From SAR324 cluster bacterium (GTDB lineage Bacteria; SAR324; JACQKK01): a stretch of DNA of 37,254 bases. Shown piece by piece: positions 8,964-17,808 of the stretch. The notes below the pieces were generated by a model, which saw only the letters and a list, made by a program, of their open reading frames with translations, was not told the origin of the DNA and searched no databases. The translations under genes were made by a program, and so were the position numbers. How positions within the stretch are numbered: the stretch's first letter is position 1; each line of letters opens with the position of its first letter. The DNA lies in assembly GCA_022574555.1 (NCBI GenBank), contig JACZRV010000025.1, positions 1 to 37,254 of the forward strand, in the 5' to 3' direction.

Positions 8964-9401
8964 TCAACGCCCGCCGGCGGCCAGGGTTCGAGGCGAATCC
9001 TCCTTTGGCTTTTGAGCCATGGGGCGGGTATTCTTCAGTTCCACCAGGAGGATCTGAATCTGCATGCCGCCGACGTTCCGGCCTTTGTGCCGTTTCACCG
9101 GATCGAGCAACACGTTTTCTCCTTTTCTGATTTCCACGATCTGGCTGCGCCCGTCGGGCAGGGTAATCCGCAGTTTACCGTCGGTAATGGCATAGGCGAA
9201 GTAGGCGGGATGGCTATGCCAGTCCTCCACGTCGCCGTGATTCGATTTCACTTCCAGGATGCGAATGTCGTTGTCTTCGTAGAGTATCTTGACGATATGC
9301 GGGTTCACCTCGGCCGTGTCCTGCGCCCAGGTGATCCCCGCCACCAACAAGCCCCAAGCGATCAGTAAACCCGATGGGGAGGATGGACCGAATTTGATCA
9401 T
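8964..9401 (-). CDS. Small exported cupin-domain protein
   Basis: This 145-residue protein has a hydrophobic N-terminal segment (GLLIAWGLLVAGITWAQD), read as a signal peptide cut near AQ, and then a single cupin barrel. The cupin metal-site pattern is visible as DWHSHPAYFAYAI, followed later by a PVKRHKG histidine. It would therefore sit in the periplasm, perhaps binding a metal or a small ligand; no enzyme activity can be assigned. I chose ATG 9401 because GAGGA lies just upstream; an ATG at 9428 would add nine residues but lacks a site. It is convergent with the DpgC-like gene (25-base gap) and lies downstream of lysS on the same strand. Confidence 0.7.
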   Translation of the reverse strand: MIKFGPSSPSGLLIAWGLLVAGITWAQDTAEVNPHIVKILYEDNDIRILEVKSNHGDVEDWHSHPAYFAYAITDGKLRITLPDGRSQIVEIRKGENVLLDPVKRHKGRNVGGMQIQILLVELKNTRPMAQKPKEDSPRTLAAGGR

Positions 9402-9481
9402 ATTTCCTCGTCGCGATTGTTCAGTCATTTTGTGGTGCCACCGAAAATACGGATCAACGGTGCCGCCCCTTCGCCTGCGAT

Positions 9482-10990
9482 TTATCCGGCGTCCGCCGGT
9501 TCGGGTTTCATGGTGGGAAAGAAGATCACGTCCCGGATCGAATACTGGTCGGTGAGCAGCATCACCATGCGGTCGATGCCGATCCCCACGCCGCCCATGG
9601 GGGGCATGCCGTACTCCATGGCCCGGATGAAATCCGCATCGTAGGGATGGGCTTCCTGGTCCCCCTGCCGGCGGCGTTCGGCCTGTTCTTCCAGCAGGGC
9701 CCGCTGCACCGCCGGATCGTTCAACTCCGAGTAAGCGTTGCCGATTTCCCAGCCGGCCATGTAGGGCTCGAATCTTTCGACCAGGTCGGGATTATCCCGG
9801 TGTGCCTTGCACAACGGCGTCGTCTCCTTGGGAAAGTCCAGGATGAACGTGGGCTGAATCAGCTTGTCCTCGCACAGATGCTCGAAGAGCTCCTGCATGG
9901 CCAAGCCTCGGGAAAACGGCGCTTCTATCTTGATTTCGTGATGCGCCATCAACTCCCCGACGGCGGTGTCCGATAGCGCTTCGAAGTCCACGCCCCCGAG
10001 CTCCTTGAGGGCCTGGTGCATGGTCAGGCGCCGCCAGGGCCGCTTCACGTCGAGATCCGTGCCCTGGTAAGTAAACCGGGTCGAGCCATGAACGGCCACG
10101 GCGCACCGCTCCCAGATGGCCTCGTAATGCACCATCATATCGGTGTAGTCGGCATAGGCCTGGTAGAATTCGACCATGGTGAACTCGGGGTTGTGGTTGC
10201 GGTCGATGCCCTCGTTGCGAAAATCCTTGCCGATTTCGAACACCCGGTCGAATCCTCCCGCCACCAGCCGTTTGAGATAAAGCTCGTCGGAGATGCGCAG
10301 GAACAAGGGTAAATTCAGTGCCTGGTGGTGGGAGGTAAAAGGTTTCGCCGCCGCGCCTCCGTAGAGGACTTGCAGGGTGGGGGTTTCCACTTCCAAAAAT
10401 TCCTGATCGATCAGGTATTGACGCAAGGTCTGGATGATCTTCGTGCGCGTGACGAAGACTTCGGCGACGTGGTCGTTGGTGGCCAGATCGATGTAGCGCT
10501 GCCGGTAGCGCAATTCGGTGTCGTGCAGCTCGCCGTGCACGATTTCCTGGCCGCCGCGCATCTCCACCTTGGCCACCGGCAGGGGCCGCAGGGCCTTGGC
10601 CAGCATCACCAATTCTCGCACGCGCAGGGTCACCTCACCGGTGCGGGTGCGCATCATCACGCCCCGCAGCCCCACGTAGTCTCCCAGATCGAAGAGCCCG
10701 AAGGCCGCGAAGGCCCGCTCCCCCACCGCATCCTGGCGGACATAGATCTGGATGCGCACATGATTGTCCTTGACGTGGGCGAAGGCGGCCTTGCCCTGTC
10801 GCCGCAGGGCCACCAGACGCCCGGCGAGGGCCACCTCTGTTTCCTCCTCGATGAGGGTATCGCCTTGGGCCAATAGAGACCGTGCCTGGTGGGTCGGCTC
10901 GAACCGATAAGGATAGGGATCGATACCCATTTCCCTCAACCGGTTCAGCTTGTCTTGCCGGATTTGTAACTGATCCTGGTGCTCTTCCAT
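9482..10990 (-). CDS. lysS: Lysine-tRNA ligase, class II
   Basis: The enzyme charges tRNA-Lys with lysine in the cytoplasm. The protein is 502 residues, the normal size for the class II enzyme. It has an N-terminal anticodon-binding OB fold (VALAGRLVALRRQGKAAFA) and the class II catalytic core. Motif 2 is seen as FRNEGIDRNHNPEFTMVEFYQAY (about 250-272) and motif 3 as GGVGIGIDRMVMLLTD near the C-terminus. ATG 10990 is preceded by GAAGG at a 5-base spacing. An in-frame start at 11053 would add 21 residues without family support. prfB, its frequent partner, is not adjacent. Confidence 0.96.
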   Translation of the reverse strand: MEEHQDQLQIRQDKLNRLREMGIDPYPYRFEPTHQARSLLAQGDTLIEEETEVALAGRLVALRRQGKAAFAHVKDNHVRIQIYVRQDAVGERAFAAFGLFDLGDYVGLRGVMMRTRTGEVTLRVRELVMLAKALRPLPVAKVEMRGGQEIVHGELHDTELRYRQRYIDLATNDHVAEVFVTRTKIIQTLRQYLIDQEFLEVETPTLQVLYGGAAAKPFTSHHQALNLPLFLRISDELYLKRLVAGGFDRVFEIGKDFRNEGIDRNHNPEFTMVEFYQAYADYTDMMVHYEAIWERCAVAVHGSTRFTYQGTDLDVKRPWRRLTMHQALKELGGVDFEALSDTAVGELMAHHEIKIEAPFSRGLAMQELFEHLCEDKLIQPTFILDFPKETTPLCKAHRDNPDLVERFEPYMAGWEIGNAYSELNDPAVQRALLEEQAERRRQGDQEAHPYDADFIRAMEYGMPPMGGVGIGIDRMVMLLTDQYSIRDVIFFPTMKPEPADAG

Positions 10991-11331
10991 GACGCCTTCG
11001 ACGGTGTGCAGCGCATTGGCCCCCAAGTTATCCGCCGCAACACGGAAAGGCAACGCGAGCGTGCAGGCCGCTGCCAGAGGCCTTGCGACGGGTCATCGGG
11101 TCAGCGTCCGGCCGATCAGAGGTTGACAACCATTTCCCACATCGTTAGTCAGAAACGTTTACGGGAGATCATACGGTCAGATAGATTCAGCGGGAGCTTC
11201 CGGTTGATGGCGACGCGGGCATCGTGTGGGCTAGCATTGCGGCAGCCATCGCGGCCGGCGGCCGATGCTTGTCAGGGAACCGGGCCTCGCCGCCCAATAT
11301 CCGCCATCGTAACCCAGGAGAGGTAAGCGCC
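10991..11331. other. Divergent intergenic region lysS / TRAP operon
   Basis: These 341 bases hold the upstream regions of minus-strand lysS and plus-strand dctP. The clearest signal is a perfect TTGACA at 11123-11128 (separate entry) and the strong ribosome-binding site AGGAGAGG at 11316-11323 before dctP. I found no small gene or structured RNA. Confidence 0.5.
11123..11151 (+). promoter_or_regulatory. Candidate sigma-70 promoter for the TRAP operon
   Basis: TTGACA at 11123-11128 matches the -35 consensus exactly. At a 17-base spacing the -10 would be TAGTCA (11146-11151), a poor match. It lies about 180 bases before dctP. The -35 alone is suggestive; the call is weak. Confidence 0.25.
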
Positions 11332-12495
11332 ATGAGCAGCGAAAAAAAAAGGACAGTGAATCCAAAGCAAACGACAGGGAATGCAAATCAAAAGGGAACC
11401 AGCCGCCGGGTATTTTTGAAAACGGCGGCGGCCACGGGAGGTGTGCTGGCGGCATCCAGCACGATCGGGTTCAATATCCGCACCGCCAAGGCCCAGACCA
11501 CCACCTGGCGGGTGCAGACCTCCTGGCCCGGCGGTATCGGATTGGAGATATTCAAAAGCTGGTGCGCGAATATGATCGAGAAGTCCGGCGGCGAGCTGGC
11601 CTTCAGGGCCTTCGGTGCCAAGGACGTGGTGGGCGATTTCCAGCTCTTCGATGCGGTGCGCAACGGCGTACTGGAGGCGATGAACCCGTTCACACTTTAC
11701 TGGGCGGGGCGCATGCCGGCCTCGGTATTTCTCAGTTCCTATCCCCTCGGCCTGCGCAACCCTCACGAGTGGGACGTTTTTTTCTACGGCTTGGGCGGGC
11801 TGGAGATCGCACGGGCCCTGTTCAAGAAATTCGGCATGCACTACGTGGGGCCGATTCACCACGGACCGAACATCATTCATTCCAAGGTACCCATACGCTC
11901 CATCGACGATTATCGCGGACGCAAGATGCGGCTTCCCGGCGGCATCGTGGCCGAGCTCTTCCAGGCCGCGGGCGCCAAGACCACCCTGCTTCCAGGCAGC
12001 GAAATCTTTCCCGCCTTGGAGAAGGGCACCATCGAAATAGCGGATTATGTCGGCCCCGCCGTGAATTATGCCCTGGGTTTCCACCAGGTCACCAAGTACA
12101 TTTCCTTGGGCCCCCCGGGCATGATGTCGTTGTACCAGCCGGTTGACTTAATGGATCTCACCGTGAGCGACCGCGCGTGGGACGCCTTGTCGCCCGAAAT
12201 GAAGCAATTCATCGAGATGGAGGTGCACGTTTACTCGGTGATGCATCACGCCGCCATTCAGAAGGCGGACCAGGAAGCCTGGAAAAAATTCGAGGCCGCC
12301 GGCACCATCGTCACCCGCCTCAGCGAGGATGACGTGGCCGAGTTCACCCAGCTGGCCATACCCCTGTGGTTCAAGTGGGCCAACAAGGACGTGGATGCGG
12401 CCCGCCTATTCAAGATCCAGCTCGATTATATGATGTCCCCCAGTCTGGGATATATCGACGAGGAAATGATACAAGGACAACAACTCATTATCTGA
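11332..12495 (+). CDS. dctP: TRAP transporter substrate-binding protein, Tat-exported
   Basis: This is the periplasmic receptor of a tripartite ATP-independent periplasmic transporter, 387 residues long. The N-terminus carries a twin-arginine signal: SRRVFLKTAAATGG (R25-R26), then a hydrophobic stretch, with likely cleavage after TAKA at 51-54. The mature part matches the DctP/YiaO-type family (TTTWRVQTSWPGG, FQLFDAVRNGVLEAM, RKMRLPGGIVAELFQAAGA, YDV-like C-terminal helices). Such Tat-exported members often bind 2-keto or hydroxy acids. The start ATG 11332 has AGGAGAGG eight bases upstream. dctQ and dctM follow, and hyi overlaps that operon closely, suggesting a substrate that feeds hydroxypyruvate or a related acid. 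Confidence 0.92.
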   Translation: MSSEKKRTVNPKQTTGNANQKGTSRRVFLKTAAATGGVLAASSTIGFNIRTAKAQTTTWRVQTSWPGGIGLEIFKSWCANMIEKSGGELAFRAFGAKDVVGDFQLFDAVRNGVLEAMNPFTLYWAGRMPASVFLSSYPLGLRNPHEWDVFFYGLGGLEIARALFKKFGMHYVGPIHHGPNIIHSKVPIRSIDDYRGRKMRLPGGIVAELFQAAGAKTTLLPGSEIFPALEKGTIEIADYVGPAVNYALGFHQVTKYISLGPPGMMSLYQPVDLMDLTVSDRAWDALSPEMKQFIEMEVHVYSVMHHAAIQKADQEAWKKFEAAGTIVTRLSEDDVAEFTQLAIPLWFKWANKDVDAARLFKIQLDYMMSPSLGYIDEEMIQGQQLII

Positions 12496-12572
12496 CAGCG
12501 GGTGCAGTCTCGCAAGGCACGGAAATTTTGTCCGATATTTTTTGTCCCAATCATTAATTCGTAAATCGCTCC

Positions 12573-13727
12573 ATGCCGAACCTCACCCTGGTCTTGCCGC
12601 ATTGGCTCTATTGGTCGGGGCTATTGCTGTTTCCCCTGGCGGCGATGTACCTCGTCCGGAGGCAGATCTCCCGGAAGCACAGCACCCGGAAGCATGGCAC
12701 CCGGCAGTCTCTCCCCGGAGCGGTCAACCTGCCCACGGCTTATCTCTTTTGGATAACCGCCGGTTTCGTCGGCATCCACCGTTTCTACCTGCGCAATTAC
12801 TGGGGCCTGATATACATTCCCCTCTTCATCCTGGTTCTGTTTTGCAATGTCCAGCAACGCGCTGCCCGGCTGGATTCCTCCAACGCCCGCAACGAGGTGT
12901 CCAGCGCGGACTTTCTCAGTGAGCGCGCGCAGAAGGCCCTGACGAAAGGCCGGGCCGGCGCGGCGGAGCAGCTCGAACAAGCCAGGGAGGACTTTCGTCA
13001 GGCCCAGGCAGCCGATGAAGTCGCGGCGGAGAGACTCGATTGGTGGGATCGCGCCACGGCAATCGTGGCCGGCTTCATCGCGCTCCTGTTGCTCATCGAC
13101 GCGCTCCTGTTGCCAGGAATGACCCGCCGCTGTGCCGAAAAAGAGGCCGGCCTACCGCCCCCGGCGCAGAGCGAGTTGGACTTCGAGGTGCACGAGCCTG
13201 GTACAGGCGTGGACCCCGCCCACCGCGTCCATACGCCCATCACCAATATAATCGACAGAATCAGCGGCTTCACGGGCGAGTTCGTCGCCTATTGGTCGGT
13301 GCTTGCCGTGTTCGCCTACTATTACGAGGTGGTGGCGCGCTACGTGTTCAATTCCCCTACCAATTGGGTGCACGAGTCCATGTTCCTCATGTTCGGTATG
13401 CAGTATCTCCTTTCCGGGGCCTACGCCCTGCGGGAAGATGCCCACGTGCGGGTGGACGTGCTCTATCTGATGTTCTCGGACCGCATCAAGGTTTGGCTGG
13501 ACGTGGTCTCTTCAACCTTCTTTTTCCTGTTCGCCACCGCTCTGCTGGTGACGGGCTGGATATTCGCTGCGGATGCCATCCAGGTGTGGGAGGTCTCTTT
13601 CACCGAGTGGGCTATTCAGTACTGGCCCGTGAAATCGTCCATCGCTCTGGGTGCGGTGCTGCTTCTGCTGCAAGGCCTGTCCAAGCTGATCAAAGACCTC
13701 ACCATCCTCGTCGCACGGGAGACTTAG
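12573..13727 (+). CDS. dctQ: TRAP transporter small permease fused to an N-terminal TM2-like domain
   Basis: The protein is 384 residues, about twice a normal DctQ. Residues 227-384 are the DctQ part (four membrane segments; YEVVARYVFNSPTNWVHE and REDAHVRVDVLY are typical). Residues 1-225 are extra: a membrane segment at about 10-28, a TM2-like hairpin at about 53-92 with GFVGIHRFYL at 64-73, an alanine/glutamate-rich likely coiled coil at about 108-155, and another membrane segment at about 161-181. TM2 domains normally occur in separate small membrane proteins of unclear function. ATG 12573 has no clear ribosome-binding site. It lies 77 bases after dctP and 3 bases before dctM. Confidence 0.88.
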   Translation: MPNLTLVLPHWLYWSGLLLFPLAAMYLVRRQISRKHSTRKHGTRQSLPGAVNLPTAYLFWITAGFVGIHRFYLRNYWGLIYIPLFILVLFCNVQQRAARLDSSNARNEVSSADFLSERAQKALTKGRAGAAEQLEQAREDFRQAQAADEVAAERLDWWDRATAIVAGFIALLLLIDALLLPGMTRRCAEKEAGLPPPAQSELDFEVHEPGTGVDPAHRVHTPITNIIDRISGFTGEFVAYWSVLAVFAYYYEVVARYVFNSPTNWVHESMFLMFGMQYLLSGAYALREDAHVRVDVLYLMFSDRIKVWLDVVSSTFFFLFATALLVTGWIFAADAIQVWEVSFTEWAIQYWPVKSSIALGAVLLLLQGLSKLIKDLTILVARET

Positions 13728-13730
13728 AAT

Positions 13731-15101
13731 ATGGGACTGGAAGTTGGAATCGGATGGCTGACCTTGATGATGTCAGTTTCCCTGATCGTTCTGCTGATGG
13801 CCGGTCTGCCCCTGGCGTTCGTGACAGGGGGTCTGGGCGTGCTGTTTTTGTTCGTGTTCGGCAACGCACACATGCTCAATATTCTGCCGTCGCGCATCTT
13901 TCCGTTCATGACCGATTATCAGCTTTCGGCCATTCCGCTATTCATCTTCATGGCCTCCATGCTCGAGCGGGCCGGATTGATCGAGAAACTATTCGACGTC
14001 ATCTACAGGATCCTGGGGGGGCTGCGGGGCGGGCTGGCGACGGCCACCATCATCGCCTCCACCATCCTGGCCGCCATGGTCGGCGTCATCGGCGCCACCG
14101 AGGTGACGATGGGCATCATCGCCCTGCCGGCGATGCTGAAACGGAAATACAATCCGGAGATGGCCTGCGGCGCCATCCTGGCTGGTGGCTCCCTGGGAAT
14201 TCTGATCCCTCCCTCGATCATGGCTATCCTCTACGCCGTGGTGGCCCAACAATCGGTGGGCGAGCTGTTTATCGGCGCCGTCTTTCCCGGGCTGTTGCTT
14301 TCCGGCATGTACATCCTCTACGTGACGGCGCGCAGCTACATCAATCCCAGCTTCGGCCCTCCTCTCCCGGTGGAGGAGCGGGTCGACATGATGGGCAAGT
14401 TGCGCCTGTTGAAGGGCATCTTCGCGCCGATGCTGCTGGTGGCGCTGGTTTTGGGGGTGATCTTCACCGGGGTGGCCACTCCGGTCGAAGCCGCGGGGAT
14501 CGGTACCTTCGGCGCCCTGGTCGTGGCGGCCCTGGCCCGCCGCCTGTCCTGGATCGCCCTGCGGGACGCGGCCATCACCACCCTCAAGGCATCGTCGATG
14601 GTGCTCTGGATCATCTTCGGCGCCAGCATCTTCGTCGGGTTCTACATCGTCAGCGGCGGGCAGCAATTCGTCACCGATTCCCTGATCGCCACGGGGCTGG
14701 GACCCTACGGCATTCTCTTGCTGATGAACGGGCTGTTGATCGTGCTGGGAATGTTTCTGGACTGGGTGGGGATCATGCTGCTGACCGTGCCCATATTCGT
14801 GCCCATCCTGAAAGCCCTGCCGTTCACCGGGCTTTTCGGTATGACGGGTGTGGACGCCGCCGACATTTCCCTGTGGTTCGGGGTGATTTATATCGTGAAC
14901 ATGCAGATGGCCTTCCTCAGCCCGCCTTTCGGCTACGCGTTGTTCTATCTGAAGAGCGTCGCCCCACCGGAGATCAAGATGTCGACCATCTTTCGGGCGG
15001 TCATCCCGTTCATGATGCTACAGGCCATCGGTTTGATATCGTGCATCATCTTTCCGCAAATCATCTTGTGGCTGCCCGGGTTGGTTTATGGCGGCAACTG
15101 A
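13731..15101 (+). CDS. dctM: TRAP transporter large permease
   Basis: This 456-residue protein of about 12 membrane segments forms the ion-coupled channel of the TRAP system. Family signatures include PLAFVTGGLGVLFLFVFGN near the N-terminus, SAIPLFIFMASMLERAGLIE, GGSLGILIPPSIMAILYAVV in the first half, and LGMFLDWVGIMLLTVPIF and NMQMAFLSPPFGYALFYL near the end. The ATG at 13731 comes 3 bases after the dctQ stop and uses GGAGA inside the end of dctQ, so translation is probably coupled. The hyi start lies only 19 bases after its stop. Confidence 0.94.
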   Translation: MGLEVGIGWLTLMMSVSLIVLLMAGLPLAFVTGGLGVLFLFVFGNAHMLNILPSRIFPFMTDYQLSAIPLFIFMASMLERAGLIEKLFDVIYRILGGLRGGLATATIIASTILAAMVGVIGATEVTMGIIALPAMLKRKYNPEMACGAILAGGSLGILIPPSIMAILYAVVAQQSVGELFIGAVFPGLLLSGMYILYVTARSYINPSFGPPLPVEERVDMMGKLRLLKGIFAPMLLVALVLGVIFTGVATPVEAAGIGTFGALVVAALARRLSWIALRDAAITTLKASSMVLWIIFGASIFVGFYIVSGGQQFVTDSLIATGLGPYGILLLMNGLLIVLGMFLDWVGIMLLTVPIFVPILKALPFTGLFGMTGVDAADISLWFGVIYIVNMQMAFLSPPFGYALFYLKSVAPPEIKMSTIFRAVIPFMMLQAIGLISCIIFPQIILWLPGLVYGGN

Positions 15102-15120
15102 ATCCAGCGAGGAACCCCAG

Positions 15121-15900
15121 ATGCCCAAGTTCAACGCCAATCTGACCATGATGTACAACGAGGTGGAATTCCTCGACCGGTTCGAGCGCGCCGCCAATTC
15201 GGGTTTCAAGGGCGTGGAGTTTTTGTTCCCCTATGCCTACAGCAAGGAAGAGATCGCCGAGCGATTGCAAAAGCACGGGCTGGAACTCGTGCTCCACAAT
15301 CTGCCGGCCGGGGTCTGGGATGCGGGAGAGCGGGGGATCGCCGTACTGCCCGGCCGGGTGGGGGAATTTCAGGAAGGCGTGGGCCAGGCTATCGAGTACG
15401 CCAAGGCCCTGGGCTGCCGGCAGCTCAATTGCCTCGTGGGCAAAACGCCCCAGGGTCTATCCCGGGACAAGATCGAGGGCACTTTGGTCGACAACCTGAA
15501 GTTTGCCGCCGGCGCCCTGGAAGAAGAAGGGATCAGGCTGCTCGTCGAGCCGCTCAACAGCCAGGATATCCCAGGATTTCACATCGTGCACTGCGCCGAT
15601 GCCCTCCGCATCTTCGAGATGGTCAATCACGATAATGTGTGGCTTCAATACGATATTTACCACATGCAGATCATGGAGGGGAACCTGACCAAAACGGTGC
15701 GCGAAAACATCGATCGCATCGCCCACATGCAACTTGCCGATAACCCAGGACGAAACGAGCCCGGCACCGGCGAGATCAATTACACCAATTTATTCCGCTT
15801 CATCGACGAGGCTGGTTACGACGGCTGGATCGGCTGCGAGTACAGGCCGGCCGGCGTGACCGAAGAAGGTCTGGGCTGGATCGAACCCTACCTCGCTTAA
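15121..15900 (+). CDS. hyi: Hydroxypyruvate isomerase
   Basis: The enzyme interconverts hydroxypyruvate and tartronate semialdehyde in the glyoxylate-to-glycerate route. At 259 residues it has the family length. It is an AP-endonuclease-2/xylose-isomerase-like TIM barrel. MPKFNANLTMMYNE is the typical N-terminus, and the two metal/catalytic glutamates fall at E143 (RLLVEPLNSQDIPGF) and E240 (WIGCEYRPAG), matching the known enzyme's positions closely. I chose ATG 15121 because GAGGAA lies six bases upstream; ATG 15088 would overlap dctM and add 11 residues. The tight spacing to dctM argues for co-transcription with the transporter. Confidence 0.93.
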   Translation: MPKFNANLTMMYNEVEFLDRFERAANSGFKGVEFLFPYAYSKEEIAERLQKHGLELVLHNLPAGVWDAGERGIAVLPGRVGEFQEGVGQAIEYAKALGCRQLNCLVGKTPQGLSRDKIEGTLVDNLKFAAGALEEEGIRLLVEPLNSQDIPGFHIVHCADALRIFEMVNHDNVWLQYDIYHMQIMEGNLTKTVRENIDRIAHMQLADNPGRNEPGTGEINYTNLFRFIDEAGYDGWIGCEYRPAGVTEEGLGWIEPYLA

Positions 15901-15967
15901 ATGGAAATTCTCTCCAATCGGCCATTTGGTTCCTGCCATCGGCCCGCCGGCCGGGTGCTTTAATGTC

Positions 15968-17737
15968 ATGAATTTCCCCTGGCAACAGTGGATCAGAACT
16001 GCGGGTGCCGCATTTTTTCCGCCCGCGGTCGTGTTCCTCGCCGTCCCCAACACCATCATTCTGCGCAACCTCGATGAGTTGTCCTACGATTCGCAGCTCA
16101 TTTCCAATTTCTTGATTTTGTTTCTGGTGTCGGGCCTCGCGTTGTGGCCGCTCATGGTCTGGGGCGGGCGCCGGCCGGCCTTGGGACTGGCAGCGAAGGT
16201 CTTTATCGCTTATGGAGCCAATGTTTTGCTGTGGGACGTGCTGTCGTTGGCCTACTTTCGCTTCGACCCGCCTCTTGGGCTCGTATCAATTTTGGAACTG
16301 TCCCTGTTTGGCTTGACCCTCTTTGCCATCACTCGATTGAGCTACCCTTTTCTGCTGCGGCTTTGCCTCACGGTGGCCCTGGTGCTTTCGGCATATGCGG
16401 TGATCGAGCATGGCGTTCGAGTCGGTCACTACCTTACGAATCTATCGGAAGACGCGCACTCGCCGGCCGAGACCGCAGTTGCCGGTGCGAACGGCAATGC
16501 TGGTGCCGCGTCGGGCTCCAGGGGCGGGAACGTGTATCACATTTTATTCGACTCGTATCAGTCCCAACTCTACCCCTATTTGCTCCAAAGCGATCCCGAG
16601 CTGCAAAAATACCCGCTCGTTTTATTTGATCAATTTCGCACCAACTCACCTTCAACCTGGCTTTCCAATGCCATCATGTTCTGGGGGCGTTTCTACGACG
16701 GTCGCTGGTCGATGAAGAAGTGGAGCGGGTTCGGGATCCGGGATAAACTGTTTGGCGATCTGGTGGCCGAGGGCATTGATTTGCACCTGTATCCATTTTA
16801 CGAGTTCTATTGCCACAAATCGGCGGCCTCCTGTAAATCGAAACCGCGCGTTGCATCCAAGATCGTCGAAGCGAGCCACACGATCATCGATCTTTGGTTT
16901 CTCAAGATTCTGCCCGAATCGGTGAAGGTACACTTGGACAGCGGCGTTCATCAATTCGACGACTGGAGTTACGGATTCTCCGTCACAAGTTTTTGGGGGA
17001 TCGGTGGCAAGCGGGATTATCGGGCCTATCAATCCGCGCTGCTGTTCCAGGAGATGATCGACGACGAGGCCGATCGGGCCGCCGCGGGGCAATATATATT
17101 CATCCACGCCATGCTGCCTCATGCTCCGTTGATTTTGGGTAGCCACTGCGAATTTAGGGGCCGGCGGTCCAATCGTGCCGAGCACCTGGACGATACGGCT
17201 TATGTGCATCAAGCAAAATGCGCGAACCGGCTCTTGAAGGGTCTGATGGCCGAGTTGGAGCGGCTTGGCAGGTTGGACAATGCGCTGATTATCGTGCATT
17301 CTGATCATGGGTTTTTCTTCCATCCCGCCGAACCGGGAAACCCGTTTCGGGAGTTGCTCCCCGGCCCCGGCCCGGATGAGCGGTTACACCGGGTGCGGCG
17401 AAAAATAAGCGACAGTTCGACTTGGAATTCGATCAATATCGAGTTGCGATCGGCGGCGTTGATGCTCGTCAAGCTCCCCGGTCGCAGCAGTTCCGGGGTC
17501 TCGCATGCCCCACTGCAGACGACCGACATCGCGCCGACGATTCTCCATCATTTCTCTCTGCCGCGTGATGGATACCGCGGAAAGCCGATTCAGGAAATCG
17601 GCGAGGGGTTTGCCCGCGACCAAATTTTCTTCGCATTCAAAACGCCCCCGGAAGGCCGGCATCCTGAATGGCTGTCGGAGTATCATCGAATAAACGGCAA
17701 GTGGATATTCATTAAGAAAGTCAGGGTGACGGAATAA
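15968..17737 (+). CDS. Membrane-anchored sulfatase/alkaline-phosphatase-superfamily protein
   Basis: The 589-residue protein has about five N-terminal membrane segments (roughly 12-32, 44-65, 73-95, 104-122, 128-147), a low-complexity Ala/Gly/Ser linker (about 168-186), and a large periplasmic domain. That domain has the alkaline-phosphatase superfamily metal motifs: D195 in VYHILFDSYQS, an HAMLPHAPL block near 380, and HSDHGFFF near 445. The sulfatase CxPxR signature is absent, so it is more like phosphoglycerol- or phosphoethanolamine-transferase-type enzymes; the donor and target are unknown. ATG 15968 is preferred over TTG 15926, although neither has a good ribosome-binding site. Base composition is visibly less GC-rich than the flanking genes. 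It begins the three-gene envelope cassette. Confidence 0.8.
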   Translation: MNFPWQQWIRTAGAAFFPPAVVFLAVPNTIILRNLDELSYDSQLISNFLILFLVSGLALWPLMVWGGRRPALGLAAKVFIAYGANVLLWDVLSLAYFRFDPPLGLVSILELSLFGLTLFAITRLSYPFLLRLCLTVALVLSAYAVIEHGVRVGHYLTNLSEDAHSPAETAVAGANGNAGAASGSRGGNVYHILFDSYQSQLYPYLLQSDPELQKYPLVLFDQFRTNSPSTWLSNAIMFWGRFYDGRWSMKKWSGFGIRDKLFGDLVAEGIDLHLYPFYEFYCHKSAASCKSKPRVASKIVEASHTIIDLWFLKILPESVKVHLDSGVHQFDDWSYGFSVTSFWGIGGKRDYRAYQSALLFQEMIDDEADRAAAGQYIFIHAMLPHAPLILGSHCEFRGRRSNRAEHLDDTAYVHQAKCANRLLKGLMAELERLGRLDNALIIVHSDHGFFFHPAEPGNPFRELLPGPGPDERLHRVRRKISDSSTWNSINIELRSAALMLVKLPGRSSSGVSHAPLQTTDIAPTILHHFSLPRDGYRGKPIQEIGEGFARDQIFFAFKTPPEGRHPEWLSEYHRINGKWIFIKKVRVTE

Positions 17738-17742
17738 TATAT

Positions 17743-17766
17743 GCCGGCCCGATGGATCGGGCCGGC
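17743..17766. terminator. Perfect 10-bp hairpin between cassette genes
   Basis: GCCGGCCCGA (17743-17752) pairs exactly with TCGGGCCGGC (17757-17766) across a TGGA loop. No T-run follows on the plus strand, so it may be a processing or attenuating element rather than a classic terminator. On the minus strand it would be followed by an AT-rich tract. It lies 5 bases after the sulfatase-like gene and 42 before the small membrane protein. Confidence 0.6.
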
Positions 17767-17808
17767 AGGGACGGCACAACGAATTCACATTCAACAGAGG
17801 TGGCCGAC

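Noticed and set aside
13040..15145. A 701-residue plus-strand frame covering dctQ and dctM
   Set aside because: It is the +1 frame of the permease genes, Arg/Gly/His-rich and without membrane segments.
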